A DNA stretch of 64,000 bases from Cunninghamia lanceolata (GCA_027924645.1 BSBN01000140.1:9554501-9618500), one strand, 5' to 3'. Counted from the first letter of the stretch, positions 12,801-25,110 are shown. Translations and numbers: made by a program. The notes: generated from the letters alone by a model not told the origin.

Positions 12801-13399
12801 AACTGTTCACCAAAAGAAATTTACTTTAGGAGTCAAATGGTAATTCCAAATTAATTTCCAAAAACTACTCCTTGTAGAGTGGTCTAACAATAGACCATAA
12901 GTAGACCTGACCGTGAACAATCCTCTGTTGTCTTGAGACCATATCATTTCATCCTATCTAGGGAAGATAGAAATTTTGAAATTAATGTCTTTGTTGTAAA
13001 GAGCTAACCAACTGATCCAGATTGCTTTGGTTGGGATGACAATTAGCTAAATTCTTCCACTATCTAGTTCCTTGATTGTACAAGATATATTTTCCACCCT
13101 TTCCCTAAATAAATTACTAGCTAATTTAACAAGATTGTTGTAAATCTCCTGATTTATGAGAGGTTGTTCTTGTTCAAGCCAAGCATCCTTCCATAATCTA
13201 ATCAAATTACCATTACCAAATTTCCACTTAATCCATTTTAGAAGAAGATTCCTAGACTTCAACACTTTATTCCATATTATGGAACCTTTTGGAAGGCACT
13301 CTTGGTCAATAAGTATGACATCATCCCTGCTATGTAAGTATTTAGCCTTCATAATAAAACCCCAATATTTATTCTCCCCCATAAGGCCCCATTCCACTT

Positions 13400-14940
13400 T
13401 AGCAAGGATTTATTCATAAGATGGATCTTTCTAATACCAAGACCTCCCTACATTTTAGGAAGGCACACTTTATCCCATTTAACAAGGGAAATTCTTTTCT
13501 TCTCTTCAACCCCCATCCAAAGAAAAGTTCTCTCGATCTTCTCAAAATTTTCAACTAAATACATGAGCATCTTAAATAGAGTAAGAAAATAAGTAGGAAC
13601 ACCTTGTAAAGAGGCTTTAAAGAGATGATATTTACCATCTTGACTCAATAACTTGCCCTTCCAACCAACCAATTTCTTTTGAATCCTTTCAAGGACTAAA
13701 TACCAGAAAGTAGGGGACACTTCTTTCACAGTTAAAGGGAGACCCATATAAATAGAAGGTAGAAAGGTGTCAAAACAACTCAAGATGGCTTTAATCATCT
13801 CCTGCATATCTAAATTGGTGTTAAAAAATAATATGTTACTCTTTTCATAATTAATACATTACCCTGAAACTGTAGCATAATCATTTAATAGTTGTTTCCA
13901 TTTCCTTGCTTCCACCATCGAGGCTATCCCAAATAGGATGGTATCATGTCCACAAATTGTTGAATAGCAAAGAGATCAATAGTAGAAGTAGCCTTTATCC
14001 CTTTTAACTCCAGTCTATTTAAGAGATTCATAATATTCCTTCCCACTACTTTAGCCATAATAATAAAAAGGTAAGGAGACAAGGGGTCACCCTTTCTAAT
14101 CCCTCTCCTTGAGCTAAAAATCCACAAGGGTTCTCATTAAAAAGCACCAAAAACTTAGTAGTGGTCATACTTTCCTTTATCAGCATAATGAGATTTTCTT
14201 GAAAGCCAAATTTCTTAAGAACCTTAAACAAAAAATCCCAAGAAACTCTATCATAGACTTTAGAAATGTCAACCTTAAAGACCATACCCGAGATATTGCT
14301 TCCATCCATAGAATGGATTAATTCATGAATAGAAATGGTTACATCTAAAGTTTGCCTCCCCGAAACAAAGCCTTTTTGATAGTCAACAATAAGATCATCC
14401 AAAAGAGGTTGGATTCTAAAGACTAGAGTCTTGGAGAAAATCTTATAGATAGTATTGCAGAGGCTTATAGGATGAAAATCTCCCATAGACATAGGATCTA
14501 GCTTATTTGGGACAAGAGAAATAAAAGTATTATTAAACTACTTAAGAAGCTTACCCATTCTAAAAAGGTCTCTAACAACTGTAGTAACATCAAATCTCAC
14601 AATATCCCAAAAATCCTGAAAGAAGGCAAGGGGAAACCCATCTAGGCTAGGAGCCTTGAATGCCCCCATGGAGAAAACAATAGCTTTAACCTCTTCTTCT
14701 ATAATAGGTTTCAAAAGAGCAAAATTATCTTCATTAGTTAGCAGAGTAGGAATGATGTCCAATAGCTTCTCAACCAAAATAGGGGTAGGGTTAGTAGGTT
14801 GTTCCAATAAGAAAAACTTAATAATTAGCTACAAGGTGACCAATCTCCTCATCGGTGTTGACCTTTGCTCCTCTATCATCAAGAAGCTTAGAAATGGTGT
14901 TCCTTTTCCTATGTCTCCGCTGATTGATGAAAAAAAGTAG
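13400..14940 (-). pseudogene. LINE reverse transcriptase domain
   Basis: Motifs in order on the minus strand: APSLDGFPLAFFQDFWDIV, DFHPISLCNTIYKIFSKTL, KGFVSGRQTLDVTISIHEL, VFKVDISKVYDRVSWDFL (first catalytic Asp region), and RRGIRKGDPLSPYLFIIMA. The catalytic FVDD box is hit by a frameshift at about 13945-13956. One frame reads QQFVDMIPSYLG and the next picks up HDTILFGIASMVEARKWK. The thumb and connection continue as GLPLTVKEVSPTFWYLVLER. At least three stops or frame changes show it is non-functional. Upstream, 14940-15560 carries the linker with WLIGDRNTTFFHQ. Confidence 0.88.
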
Positions 14941-15559
14941 TGTTTCTATCTCCTATCAACCATTGGATTTTGGATTTTTGTTTCTAGAAAATTTCTTCCC
15001 TTTTCATAATATACTTCCACTCTTGAAGCAAAGAGATTTCCAATAGGAAGGTATTATCAGACTGGTCCCCATTAGCCATTTTATTTTGGATATCCACGAG
15101 CTTAGCAAAAATCCGTTTCTTTTGATCTAGGACATTACCAAAACATAATTTATTCCATCTTTTAACCTTTTGCTTAACATGAAGGAGTTTCTAGACTAAC
15201 CTAAACATAGGAGATCCCTGAATAGAAATGTTCTACCAGTTAGAAAGACAATTCTAGAAATTTAGGTTGGAGGCCCACATGATTCTATACCTGAAAGGGA
15301 AGGGAACTTTTGAAGCTCTTTCCCACCATCTAAACAGAAAAGGGTTGTGGTCAGAGATAGTTCTAGGAAGAGTCAAAAGCTTGGAACTACTTATGATGTC
15401 TCAATTTGAAGAAATTAGGAACCTATCAAGTTTGACCTAAATTAGTTGTTCTCCCCTTCTTCTATTAGTCCAAGTGAAAAGTTGGTCATTCAGCTCCATA
15501 TCCATGAGCCCAGTAACATTAATAAAATCAGTAGGGTCAGCCATGTTGTTCAAGAAATC

Positions 15560-16030
15560 CATAATACCTCTAGACTTTTATGAAGGGTACAAAGGGGTAT
15601 TGAAATCACCTGCCATCATCCAGTAATCTTCCTTGTTAGAAACGATACGAGAGGCCATCTCTTCCCGTAAATCCTTCCTAGCATTCCTAGCATTAAGAGC
15701 ATAAATGTTAATAAGGATCCATTCTATATTATTGGAAGCAAACTTCACTTCTAGACTGATTCTATTATGAAATCTATAAGCACCATTGAGACGATGTTTA
15801 TTCCACATAGTGACCAGACTCGGGTAGATGCCACAAAGGATTGACTGATATAGAAATCAATAGTCGGCCATAAGTTGTTGGCTATCACTTTGAAATTTTC
15901 CTTAGACATTCTAACTTTCTGTAATAATATATCAATCTTATTTTCATATATGCAGTTTTTAACCAAAAAACTACTTTTGAGGATTATTAAGTCCTTTTAT
16001 GTTCTAGGATAAGATTTTCATTTACGGGCC
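15560..16030 (-). pseudogene. LINE APE-type endonuclease domain
   Basis: The domain opens with KILS, a stop, then NIKGLNNPQK at about 16010. In intact plant LINEs that position is Trp, so TGG has become TAG. It continues VKNCIYENKIDILLQKVRMS, IEWILINIYALNARNAR and EDYWMMAGDFNTPL, the metal-binding GDFN motif. The downstream region to about 15340 keeps LFTWTNRRRGEQL and LPRTISDHNPFLFRWWE, the C-terminal SDH catalytic motif. It would nick target DNA to prime reverse transcription; stops and frameshifts abolish it. Confidence 0.82.
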
Positions 16031-16439
16031 TTCCTGGAGGGAATCTCCTAGGTACATTACCTTCCATTAGCTATTTCCTTGGCTACTTCTCAATGCCTGG
16101 TTTCCCTTTGAGAGGATCTACCTGACCTACCATCAATTCTCACAGCTGCTGACTTCTTCATTAGGCCCTTTCATTTTCTCTTGGGGGTAATCCATCCTTC
16201 CTAATCACATGAGCTCCAAGATATGCTTAGTCCAGCCCCTAGGGCTATTTTTTCTAGGGATAACAATCCTTCCTTTTTCACCAGCCCATTCTCTCTTTCA
16301 ATAGGGCCATTAGGATTAATCCGTGGTATAATTGTGGCCTCTAGAATAGAGGTTTTTTGTCCCTCGATGGTTGTTTTCTCCAAAGTATTGGATAGATTAT
16401 CTATTAGGGCATTTGAGATTTCTTAAATTTTTATGCAGA

Positions 16440-17600
16440 GGAGCTTAGAACACTTAAACAAACTCAACTTATTCACATTTCAAGTATGGAACCATCAAAC
16501 AATAGTCTTTCATTCATGATTGTCCCCTTTTTCTAGTAGCCCTCAAAACTTGGTTTTTTCATCATATATTTTGGAGGAGTCAAACCCACAAACTATTCAC
16601 CATTCCAGATACCCATTTAGCTATTTGATAACATATCTCCATTTAGGATAGGGTTGTTTTGGAATGATACCATCAATAATTCGCTGGTAATGCTGCAACT
16701 AGGCCTAATTAGCCCTGTTTTGCAAAGCAAGTCTATGAAAATCAAAACCCACAGCCAAAAACTCAACTCAAAGGTTCTCCAAACATTTAATGGGGTCTAA
16801 ATCCATCAATTTTGTCAATTGGGACAATACCCAGATCACCCTTTTTCAAAACCCTACCTCTAGCTACACAAACAAGCCTAAAAAATAGGAAAATTAGGCT
16901 AGGGCTGCTTGAAATTCGCCCAAAAATCCATTTCATGCAATAACCAATTTCAAAATCTTAAATAACACACTAAAACTCTCCATTCCACTGATTTTCATAA
17001 TTTTTCACTAGTGGAATGGCTCAAAATTCCATTTTTTCCCTCTCAAACCCTAGCTAATTGGGTTTAACAGGTAGATTTCACAAAAATGGCTATAACTCAC
17101 TCACACTCCAATGAAAATCAACCAAACTAGGATTAAATGAAAGGTATTTCATATCCCTACAACATGCAACTAGTTTCAAGCCTTGACCGTACTGTACCAG
17201 GCCGTACAAGTCACGGGAACAACATAAAACAATAAAAAATGCAAAAAACAATAGTATAACTTTATTGATCTTCCTCCAAAATGTCTTCAGATGATAGCTT
17301 CAAACCTTCTTAGGCATTTTTACATGTTTTACATCAAAAACTAATAGTTTCCATCAACTATTCAAGTTCTTGACTCTTCATTTTCCCAAGAACACCAAAA
17401 AATGCCACTTTTATAACTTTTAAACTAACCTAAACTGACCCCATGACAAAAAAGCATATGACATGGTCTTATTTGACCTTATTACACCAAAATTGGACTT
17501 AATACATAAAACTCAACATTTGACCCCTATTTACAATGTATACCTAGGTGCCCCTGCACCAAATTTGCCCTTCCTCCATGTCCTCATTCCCAGGGGGAAC
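16440..17600. other. Non-coding segment between LINE ORF1 and ORF2
   Basis: About 1.1 kb with no readable domain on either strand. It separates the ORF1 tail from the endonuclease. Its base composition is close to that of the surrounding LINE. A minus-strand TGGTATCATTCC at about 16671 resembles a degenerate retrotransposon primer site, so this could be a solo-LTR-like insertion into the LINE. No terminal repeats or target duplication were found, so this is only a possibility. Confidence 0.35.
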
Positions 17601-17699
17601 AATTCAGCTTGATGGTCCATTTGTTCCTCATTCTGTTGTTCAAGTATTGTCCCCGTGTCATTAGTTCTTTCATGACTAGAATTATCATCTAGAGTTACC

Positions 17700-18690
17700 C
17701 CTTCCTAGATCCCAACAAAAAGACACTCCTCAGGGCCAAAAGCCTTGTTTGGGGAGCTTAGGACATTAAGGATATCCTTTTTAAAAGGGTACTCATTAGC
17801 AACATCCATCATATTTCCCACAACTTCCCTGGACTTAGGGGTTTGTTTCTTAAGAGCTTTACATTATGAAATTAAGTGGCCCTTTTTTGAGCAATTTTGG
17901 CAGAAGGTAGTAGCATTTTCATACATAATCAGTTGATACCAACTACCAAACTTGGAGTCAAGAGTGATAGAAGTAGGAAGGGTTTTATGGATATCCACAT
18001 TGACATAAAAATGAGAAAAAACTAACCTAGATTTGGTCTTCATAGTATTATCTAGAGCTATGAAATGACCAAAGGAATTAGCAATCTAGATAAATACCTC
18101 TTCATCCTAGTATTCTAGAGGAAACCCAGGTAATCTAACCCAAATTAGGGCAGATTTATTCAAATTAGAAGCTGTATCAAAGCTAGGTTTCCAATGATAG
18201 AGAGATAGGTTGTGCTTCCCATAGATCCAAGGGTCACCTGCAAGAACTAAAACTAGGTCCTCCTTAGAGGTGAACTTGAAAATAAAAAGTCCACCCGCCA
18301 TGGCACTGATCGAGACACTTCCTTTCAGATGCCATCTGACCAAAATCCACCTCTGAACCATGTCAATATTGGGTCTCAATGAAAAAAACTTTCCAACCAA
18401 AGAAAGATCCATAGATGAAACTATCTTTTACACGATGGAATCTAGGAGTTTTAATGTTGTTCCTTTGGCAGTCTCTGACATCACAGGGACAATAGTTTCT
18501 AGCACGGATTCTCCTTCATCCAAACCAAGGAGGGAGTTCTTCCAAACTTTAGGACCAAAATCCAAACTTGACTTCATAGGTTCTGGGGAATTACTCGAGG
18601 CAGTACCTATTACAACCCATGTCTAATTAGGGGATCTCAAAGGAGGGGCAAGGGCTCCTCCAGGCTGACTGAATCCATACCCTAAACAAA
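17700..18690 (-). pseudogene. LINE ORF1: DUF4283 plus CCHC zinc knuckle
   Basis: The minus strand encodes MSETAKGTTLKLLDSIV, then VGKFFSLRPNIDMVQRWIL, VSISAMAGGLFIFKFTSKED, DPWIYGKHNLSLYHWKP and SALIWVRLPGFPLEY. This is the DUF4283 fold of plant LINE ORF1 and related nucleic-acid-binding proteins. About 60 codons later comes FCQNCSKKGHLIS, a stop, then C: a CCHC knuckle (C-x2-C-x4-H-x4-C) with its ligands present. In-frame stops after PLEY and inside the knuckle show decay. The product would bind LINE RNA. Confidence 0.82.
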
Positions 18691-18699
18691 TTCAAAACA

Positions 18700-19710
18700 A
18701 CAGAAAGACATGAAGTTGCAGAGCCTCACGAGCCTTGCAACACTAACCCTAATTACATTTCATGTCTGTTTGTAGAGTCTTGCATTGTAGATTTGGAAGA
18801 CACAATTGAGGATATTCATCTTCTATTTGATGACAACTTCGATGAAGTTACATCACCATTGTCTTCTTTGGATATGATTGCTCTTTCCTTGCCTACATCA
18901 ACTTCTATAGTGACAGATTTTGTAGATATTTATGAGTCCACATATTTGATTACATTTCATCATGTATTTTGACATCCTCTACAGAAGTATCAGGTTCTCA
19001 TCGGTCCAATTATCACCATAGATCTATGGTCCCTATGGTCCCTATTCCTGAATCTTTTATGGTACTTGATTCCTGTTATTAGCATTTTTCACATGTCAAC
19101 ATTGGATTAGAAATGCTTAAGCATCCTACACAGACATCATGGACATCATCCACGTCTTTGAATCATGTGTAAAATTTAGGGACTTTCATCCTTCTTCCTG
19201 CGTATTCCTATTTGGAATGGGAAGATCACTTGCACACTTCTGTGGTTCTTTTTCTTCCTAATGGGAGAAATGTGGTTCAACGTTCATGGATCATCTTCAA
19301 CATCCAATGTCGAGATTCTACTAGCACTATAGGAGGTATTTTGAGGGGAGGTTGCATGGTTAATCTTCTCACATCAGTTTTGGGAGGAAGTATTTCTTCA
19401 CATGGAGTTCATTACTTCTCATTTCTTGGAGGGTCACATAGACCTTCTCATTTTTTCTCTCCTTTGGGAGGAACATATATTGTACTTTATTGTTTGAAGT
19501 AGTCCTTGGGGGGTCATGTTGACTCCTTTTCTTCTTCATCACTAGTACAATTCTGTCATGTATCATTTCTCTTTTGGAGAGGAGTTTTATTTCCCACTGA
19601 GTTTTCTCCTTTACTTTGGTTTTGAGAAATTCATTTGTACATGGGTACCTAACATGGCCTAGTAGTTAGGATCCATCATCTTTATATCACTTCTCCCTAA
19701 GTTGCACTTA
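18700..19710 (+). mobile_element. 3' internal part of the copia element
   Basis: This stretch resumes plus-strand element sequence after the LINE and runs to the polypurine tract and 3' LTR. One short open piece (about 18770-18960) reads VDLEDTIEDIHLLFDDN and then a Ser/Thr-rich segment. It is not assignable to integrase, reverse transcriptase or RNase H. Elsewhere stops are frequent. It is probably the degraded 3' end of the coding region and untranslated region. Confidence 0.55.
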
Positions 19711-19717
19711 AGGGGGG
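19711..19717 (+). other. Polypurine tract of the copia element
   Basis: AGGGGGG lies immediately before the TGTTAGTG start of the 3' LTR, as expected for the second-strand primer. No equivalent tract precedes the 5' LTR. Confidence 0.82.
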
Positions 19718-20104
19718 TGTTAGTGTAAATGAGATCTTTATGTATCTAGTTAGGATATCACCTTTACTAGGATTGACCTATTCACACTTAGCTTAAGTTT
19801 AATTAGCTACTTTAGAGTTTGTCTCACCTCATGTGGTGAAGACGTGTTCTCATCTTTGTGAGACACCTCTTGCATGTGTACTTTCCACTTGCACGAGCAC
19901 TTGTCACTTAGCTCACAAGTGTCGCATCTTTGGAGGGGTAGTCAGTTGTCAACTCCTACCTTCCTACCTCCTCTCTCATGCCTATTTATACAAGGCATAT
20001 TGTACTCTTTTACTTATCTCTTTAATATCAATTAGGATTTTATGTGCAATTATCTTTTTTGGAACTTGTTTGGTCTTTGCTTGCTGATCTTGGTTGCTCC
20101 AACA
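19718..20104 (+). repeat. 3' LTR of the copia element
   Basis: 387 bp from TGTTAGTG to CCAACA, the partner of 6604-6992. The TATA-like TATTTATACAAGG is conserved. Its last 229 bp (19876-20104) are also the first part of the 729-bp tandem unit that follows. Confidence 0.9.
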
Positions 20105-22060
20105 CTTGCTAACCACCATACTATGTATTTGATTGGTTTTTCACTTTTTATATCAAAAGAGGACTTTAATATATTGTCCAAAATTATAAAGAGTGTGGCC
20201 TAAAGTTAAATAGAGGTTCCATTTATAGAGTGTTGCACTCCATTTTTTGACTATTTTGTTAATGATAATGTTGCACAATCATTTGAATGGTGCCAATATT
20301 TGAGTAGGCCACCATATTTTTTGGTATCTCCTATATCAATTTTCTCTGTAGCATGGAATCCTCTCACTGGCATGTTGTTCACCATTGATTGTCACCCCTT
20401 GTTTTTTCCTAAATTTTGATTGGTATTTAATTGTTGGATGGAACCTAAACTCTCATACAGTGACCATAAAATGGTCAATAGTAACCTGGGGAATTATAAA
20501 CATGAGATTGGATCATAAACTTGGGTAATTATACCACACCAAAGGCATCAATTTATAAATTTCATCTTTTAAAGACACCATAAAATATTAAACTTAATAT
20601 GCAGGTGTACTTTCCACTTGCATGAGCACTTGTCACTTAGCTCACAAGTGTCGCATCTTTGGAGGGGTATTCAGTTGTCAACTCCTACCTTCCTACCTCC
20701 TCTCTCATGCCTATTTATACAAGGCATATTGTACTCTTTTACATATCTCTTTAATATCAATTAGGATTTTATGTGCAATTATTTTTTTTGGAACTTGTTT
20801 GGTCTTTGCTTACTGATCTTGGCTGCTCCAACACTTGCTAACCACCATACTATGTATTTGACTGGTTTTTCACTTTTTATATCAAAAGAGGACTTTAATA
20901 TATTGTCCAAAATTATAAAGAGTGTGGCCTAAAGTTAAATAGAGGTTCCATTTATAGAGTGTTGCACTCCATTTTTTGACTATTTTGTTAATGATAATGT
21001 TGCACAATCATTTGAATGGTGCCAATATTTGAGTAGGCCACCATATTTTTTGGTATCTCCTATATCAATTTGCTCTGTAGCATGGAATCCTCTCACTGGC
21101 ATGTTGTTCACCATTGATTGTCACCCCTTGTTTTTTCCTAAATTTTGATTGGTATTTAATTGTTGGATGGAACCTAAACTCTCATACAGTGACCATAAAA
21201 TGGTCAATAGTAACCTGGGGAATTATAAACATGAGATTGGATCATAAACTTGGGTAATTATACCACACCAAAGGCATCAATTTATAAATTTCATCTTTTA
21301 AAGACACCATAAAATATTGAACTTAATATGCAGGTGTACTTTCCACTTGCATGAGCACTTGTCACTTAGCTCACAAGTGTCGCATCTTTGGAGGGGTATT
21401 CAGTTGTCAACTCCTACCTTCCTACCTCCTCTCTCATGCCTATTTATACAAGGCATATTGTACTCTTTTACATATCTCTTTAATATCAATTAGGATTTTA
21501 TGTGCAATTATTTTTTTTGGAACTTGTTTGGTCTTTGCTTACTGATCTTGGCTGCTCCAACACTTGCTAACCACCATACTATGTATTTGATTGGTTTTTC
21601 ACTTTTTATATCAAAAGAGGACTTTAATATATTGTCCAAAATTATAAAGAGTGTGGCCTAAAGTTAAATAGAGGTTCCATTTATAGAGTGTTGCACTCCA
21701 TTTTTTGACTATTTTGTTAATGATAATGTTGCACAATCATTTGAATGGTGCCAATATTTGAGTAGGCCACCATATTTTTTGGTATCTCCTATATCAATTT
21801 GCTCTGTAGCATGGAATCCTCTCACTGGCATGTTGTTCACCATTGATTGTCACCCCTTGTTTTTTCCTAAATTTTGATTGGTATTTAATTGTTGGATGGA
21901 ACCTAAACTCTCATACAGTGACCATAAAATGGTCAATAGTAACCTGGGGAATTATAAACATGAGATTGGATCATAAACTTGGGTAATTATACCACACCAA
22001 AGGCATCAATTTATAAATTTCATCTTTTAAAGACACCATAAAATATTGAACTTAATAAGC
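19876..22060 (+). repeat. Three-copy tandem array, exact 729-bp unit, containing LTR promoter and flank
   Basis: Units start at 19876, 20605 and 21334, each beginning GTGTACTTTCCACTTGC. Each contains the last 229 bp of the copia LTR (including the TATA-like element) and about 500 bp of downstream flanking DNA. The units are nearly identical, differing at a handful of bases; copies 2 and 3 share changes not in copy 1, such as TTACTGATC for TTGCTGATC. The third unit runs into unique DNA at about 22058. Around the joint, GCAT occurs both in the LTR (CTTGCATGTG) and in the flank (AAGCATGAC), so microhomology probably set the breakpoint. The small ORFs recurring every 729 bp are by-products and not genes. 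Confidence 0.95.
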
Positions 22061-23000
22061 ATGACTAAATATGGGAATGACATAACATTAAGATAGGAGA
22101 CTAATATACCCTATAGAAAACCACTTCATGTAAAAATTCTAGCTAAAAATGTGAGCAATGTCTCACTTAATTACTTTGGGGTTTCAAACTACAAAATATT
22201 GAGACAAAATATTGTACACACCTAAACTAAGCTCAAAAAACCCCACAAAACACTCTCAGTCTATCTACCTTGCCTCGTCTCTTTGCAACAAACATAAAAT
22301 CGAGAATTGCAATGAATATTATCCTACTATAGCTCTCCAACATACATTATGTAATGTCTAAGAAATAACATAGGACATACATGCAAATGCAACAATTTTT
22401 TTATTAACCCTTGAAATTCTCTAAGAGCACCACCCCAAGGTGGTGGCACTTACACACCTAATGTATGAGCATCCTAGGGAACAAGAGAAATCTTGCATCA
22501 ACCAAAATATTTTTATTCACTTTATTTGTTTGTTTTTTGGTTTTTATTTATCACTTAGATTTAGAAGAAGCTACCTCAATTTACTGCAAGTTTACATATG
22601 GAATTGTAGTTTTGAGGTTGTGTTTTGTAAGGATAAATCCACATCATATGAACATGTTTCAAAATAATTGCAACACTATAAAGGCATAATTTGGATTGTG
22701 AATGTTTATTGGGCTGACAAACTTGCACAATTTCATCTATTCTCACGTGCATTGAGTTTTTAAGATTTTGTGCCGAGAAAGGAATACATGTGAAGATCCA
22801 TTAGACCCAAAAGGATGAAAATTGAGCACTACATAGATTTTGCATTCCGTTATCACCACTTTGATCGAAGAGCTTATTTTCACTAGTTGACTACACATTT
22901 CATGAAACATTAAACTTTGTACCACCTTGAAGTTGATGTAGATCATATTGAAGGTTTGAGATTGCTACATATGTCACTCACAATCATTTGAAATCATCAA
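22061..23000. other. Gene-free stretch after the tandem array
   Basis: No domain, LTR or repeat with defined ends was recognised. Two overlapping ORFs near 22440-22690 are short and lack any recognised motif. Confidence 0.5.
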
Positions 23001-24370
23001 GGATAATTAGGAAGAATTGAGTAGAAAGTTAGAGGTCCAATTGAGAACATAAGGATGAAAGTTCAAGATGGAGTTTGATAATGAAGATGTAGATGCCAAA
23101 GAATGTGAACTAAGTTTCATTTGAATTTATTAATTTTCATATTAGTAACCAATTCCTTGACTCCATTAAAAGAATGAGGAATGATTACATTACAAAATTG
23201 TTGTCCTCAAATGCTAATGTTGTTGGTAATGAGTTGATTGTTGTGAACAACAATGAAGTGAATGCAACATGTATCAATTTAGATTGTAATGCAGGGGATC
23301 ATGATGCATTCCATGGCGAAGTGACTATAACATCTAATCAATATGATAGTGTGCTTAGGAGGGTAGAAATTTGTGATGCAACATCAAATGCCAACAATGT
23401 AGGTGATGAATATGGTATATGCACTTGCCTTTAGTTGGATGGATAATCCTCTGGGCATGATGATACTTTTAAGCTAATTTTGACTCCCAAATTGAAGTTG
23501 AGGTATGTAGTTCTACACTCTATAATGGCCCAGTGGACAAAGAAGAATGCGTGTGTATGAGTGTGTAGTTAAATGAATTAGGTCGTGAGATTAATCATGA
23601 TGATTGTGTACATGCATATGATATAAAAGATAAATAAGGGGTTTCTTCCTTGTTTGATGAGTTACCTTTCTTTGTTCAGTTGGGTCATGATGAAGCTACT
23701 AATGTTGAATTTTTTCACATGGGCCAGTTAATGAAGATCATAATGATGATCACTATTTGTTTAATGAGATCCCATGCCTTGTCCTTCTTGGAGGTGATAT
23801 AGATGACAATGATGTTGCAAGTGCTGATAAGTAGGTTGAAATGCCTCATGTTTCACATGGTAGCCTTCAAGCCTTTTCATCTTTTACTAATGACTTATAC
23901 ACTAATTTATATCAGTCAAGTGATTCAAAAACTCCTCACAGCAACAAGTGTGACTTCCATGATGAGAACTTTGATATGAACTAGCTTTTGCATGTTGCAG
24001 ATGAGGTTCCTTATTCCGTAAAATATCTTTGTGCTCATGAGAAAGAATAAGATGAAGAAGAAAATAATTGTGTCTGATTGTAACAATGATTGTGATGTAG
24101 CAAGTTGTCTAGATGAGATACAAAGAGAGAGGTAATGGGATGGATTTAGTCCATCACTTGAGGTGCCTAAGTATGATTCTTATGTTGATGATGATAATGG
24201 AAGTGTGGATCAAGTGATCCAAGCATTTAGCAAAACATCAACATATGTGACAATGGTGTATGTTGGCCACATGTTACCCAAGAGCTTGATGTGAACACTA
24301 GTGACTATGAAGCTTTCCTTTGTGATGATGGTCATGTTTATAACATTTGCTATGGATTATAGTTATGTGC
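23000..24370 (+). pseudogene. Acidic, low-complexity retroelement-like ORF relic
   Basis: Reading plus-strand frames together gives acidic, Asn/Asp-rich stretches. Examples are an ORF at 23174-23434 with VVNNNEVNATCINLDC, then LVLLGGDIDDNDVASADK, SSFTNDLYTNLYQSSDS, LEVPKYDSYVDDDNGSV and DVNTSDYEAFLCDDGHVY. The codon pattern looks like a former protein broken by several stops and frameshifts. I cannot assign it to gag, protease or polymerase. It may be the linker or accessory region of a retrotransposon; the neighbouring minus-strand gag at 24.4-25.1 kb points in the opposite direction, so they are probably separate insertions. Confidence 0.4.
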
Positions 24371-25110
24371 CTGAATTTTTTTTCTCCCTTGTGTACCATG
24401 ATAAAAGAATTAGATACTATAAAGGATTAAACATCCATACCTCATGTTGGATGTGATCCTTGAGCGCACTAAGAAACAAGTAGCTCAATTTCTCCTTAGT
24501 TTATTTCTACATAGAACAATATGTTCCAAAATTATTGAATATATTCCTTGATAGATCTTTATTTCCATAGTTTGGTTGACTAGTTGAAGTAATTCTCTAA
24601 CACACTAAATTGCTAAATTACTTCTGTAATTCCTCTATAAAAATTGACTAGATGATATTAAGAGTTTTCATCTTCTTTTGAGCACATAACCATCTATATG
24701 AAGTGAATTTCTCAAGCTATAGATATAATGATGCCACTCTAACCTTTTTCCCACATGGGATATAATGAATATCAAAAAAATATCCATTTAGTTAATCCAA
24801 GTGATTGGATTATTTCCATTAAACTTCTACATGTCTACTTTTGGTATTGGATTTTGAGATCTAGGGTGCGTGCTAGCATTTTGTTATCTTGATGATCCAC
24901 TTTGACTAACTAAAACATTAGGAGTAGATGATGTATGGTGTTGTGAACATGGTTATGATAATGATAGCATCTGGATATAATTTTTGATAGAGGATAATGT
25001 TTTATGATGTTCACCAACTCTCCTTGCATTTTATCCATTTCCCCTTGCATGTTAGCTATTTTTCCTTGTACATTGTACATGCCCTCTTCCAACTAGCCAA
25101 CTTTATCATC
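24370..25110 (-). pseudogene. Ty3/gypsy-type gag, heavily mutated
   Basis: The N-terminal part (24910-25092) is a Met/Gln/Gly-rich coiled-coil-like segment, NVQGKIANMQGEMDKMQGE. The capsid region follows with FFDIHYIPCGKKVRVASLYL, EKFTSYRWLCAQKK, SIFIEELQK and LSYLFLSALKDHIQHEVWMF. This matches the capsid order of plant gypsy gag proteins (DxH...P...K...A..Y.....W). At least eight in-frame stops are present, many as TAG or TAA where Trp or Gln would be expected. Its primer site lies upstream at 25783-25797. Confidence 0.72.

Larger units (their letters stand above)
11560..18690 (-). mobile_element. LINE (non-LTR retrotransposon), decayed, inserted in copia
   Basis: On the minus strand the order is ORF1 with DUF4283 and zinc knuckle (18690-17700), an APE-type endonuclease (about 16030-15560), reverse transcriptase (about 14940-13400), a zf-RVT-like segment and RNase H (about 12800-11880). 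That is the normal L1-type plant LINE order. Multiple stops and frameshifts affect every domain. A 1.1-kb non-coding segment separates ORF1 from the endonuclease. The 3' end and poly(A) tail could not be placed; the boundary near 11.3-11.9 kb is uncertain because the unrecognised ORF relic follows directly. Confidence 0.85.
6604..20104 (+). mobile_element. Composite Ty1/copia LTR retrotransposon carrying nested insertions
   Basis: Paired direct LTRs (6604-6992 and 19718-20104) begin TGTTAGTG and end CCAACA. The left LTR is followed at once by TGGTATCAAAGCC, the tRNA-iMet primer-binding site usual for plant copia elements. The right LTR is preceded by a G-rich polypurine tract. The flanks are CTTGT on the left and CTTGC on the right, a plausible 5-bp target duplication with one change. 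By eye the LTRs differ at roughly a tenth of positions, so the insertion is old. The 12.7-kb interior holds a gag relic, an unrecognised minus-strand ORF relic and a minus-strand LINE. No copia integrase or reverse transcriptase was recognised on the plus strand, so the host element may have been non-autonomous or lost pol. Confidence 0.85.

Noticed and set aside
16201..16426. Overlapping ORFs on both strands near 16.2-16.4 kb
   Set aside because: They fall in the linker before the LINE endonuclease; neither shows a domain and both are probably frame shadows of the decayed LINE.
19833..21545. Three similar small ORFs spaced by 729 bp, which might suggest a small gene family
   Set aside because: They are produced by the tandem LTR/flank array, lie across LTR sequence and show no domain or codon bias.
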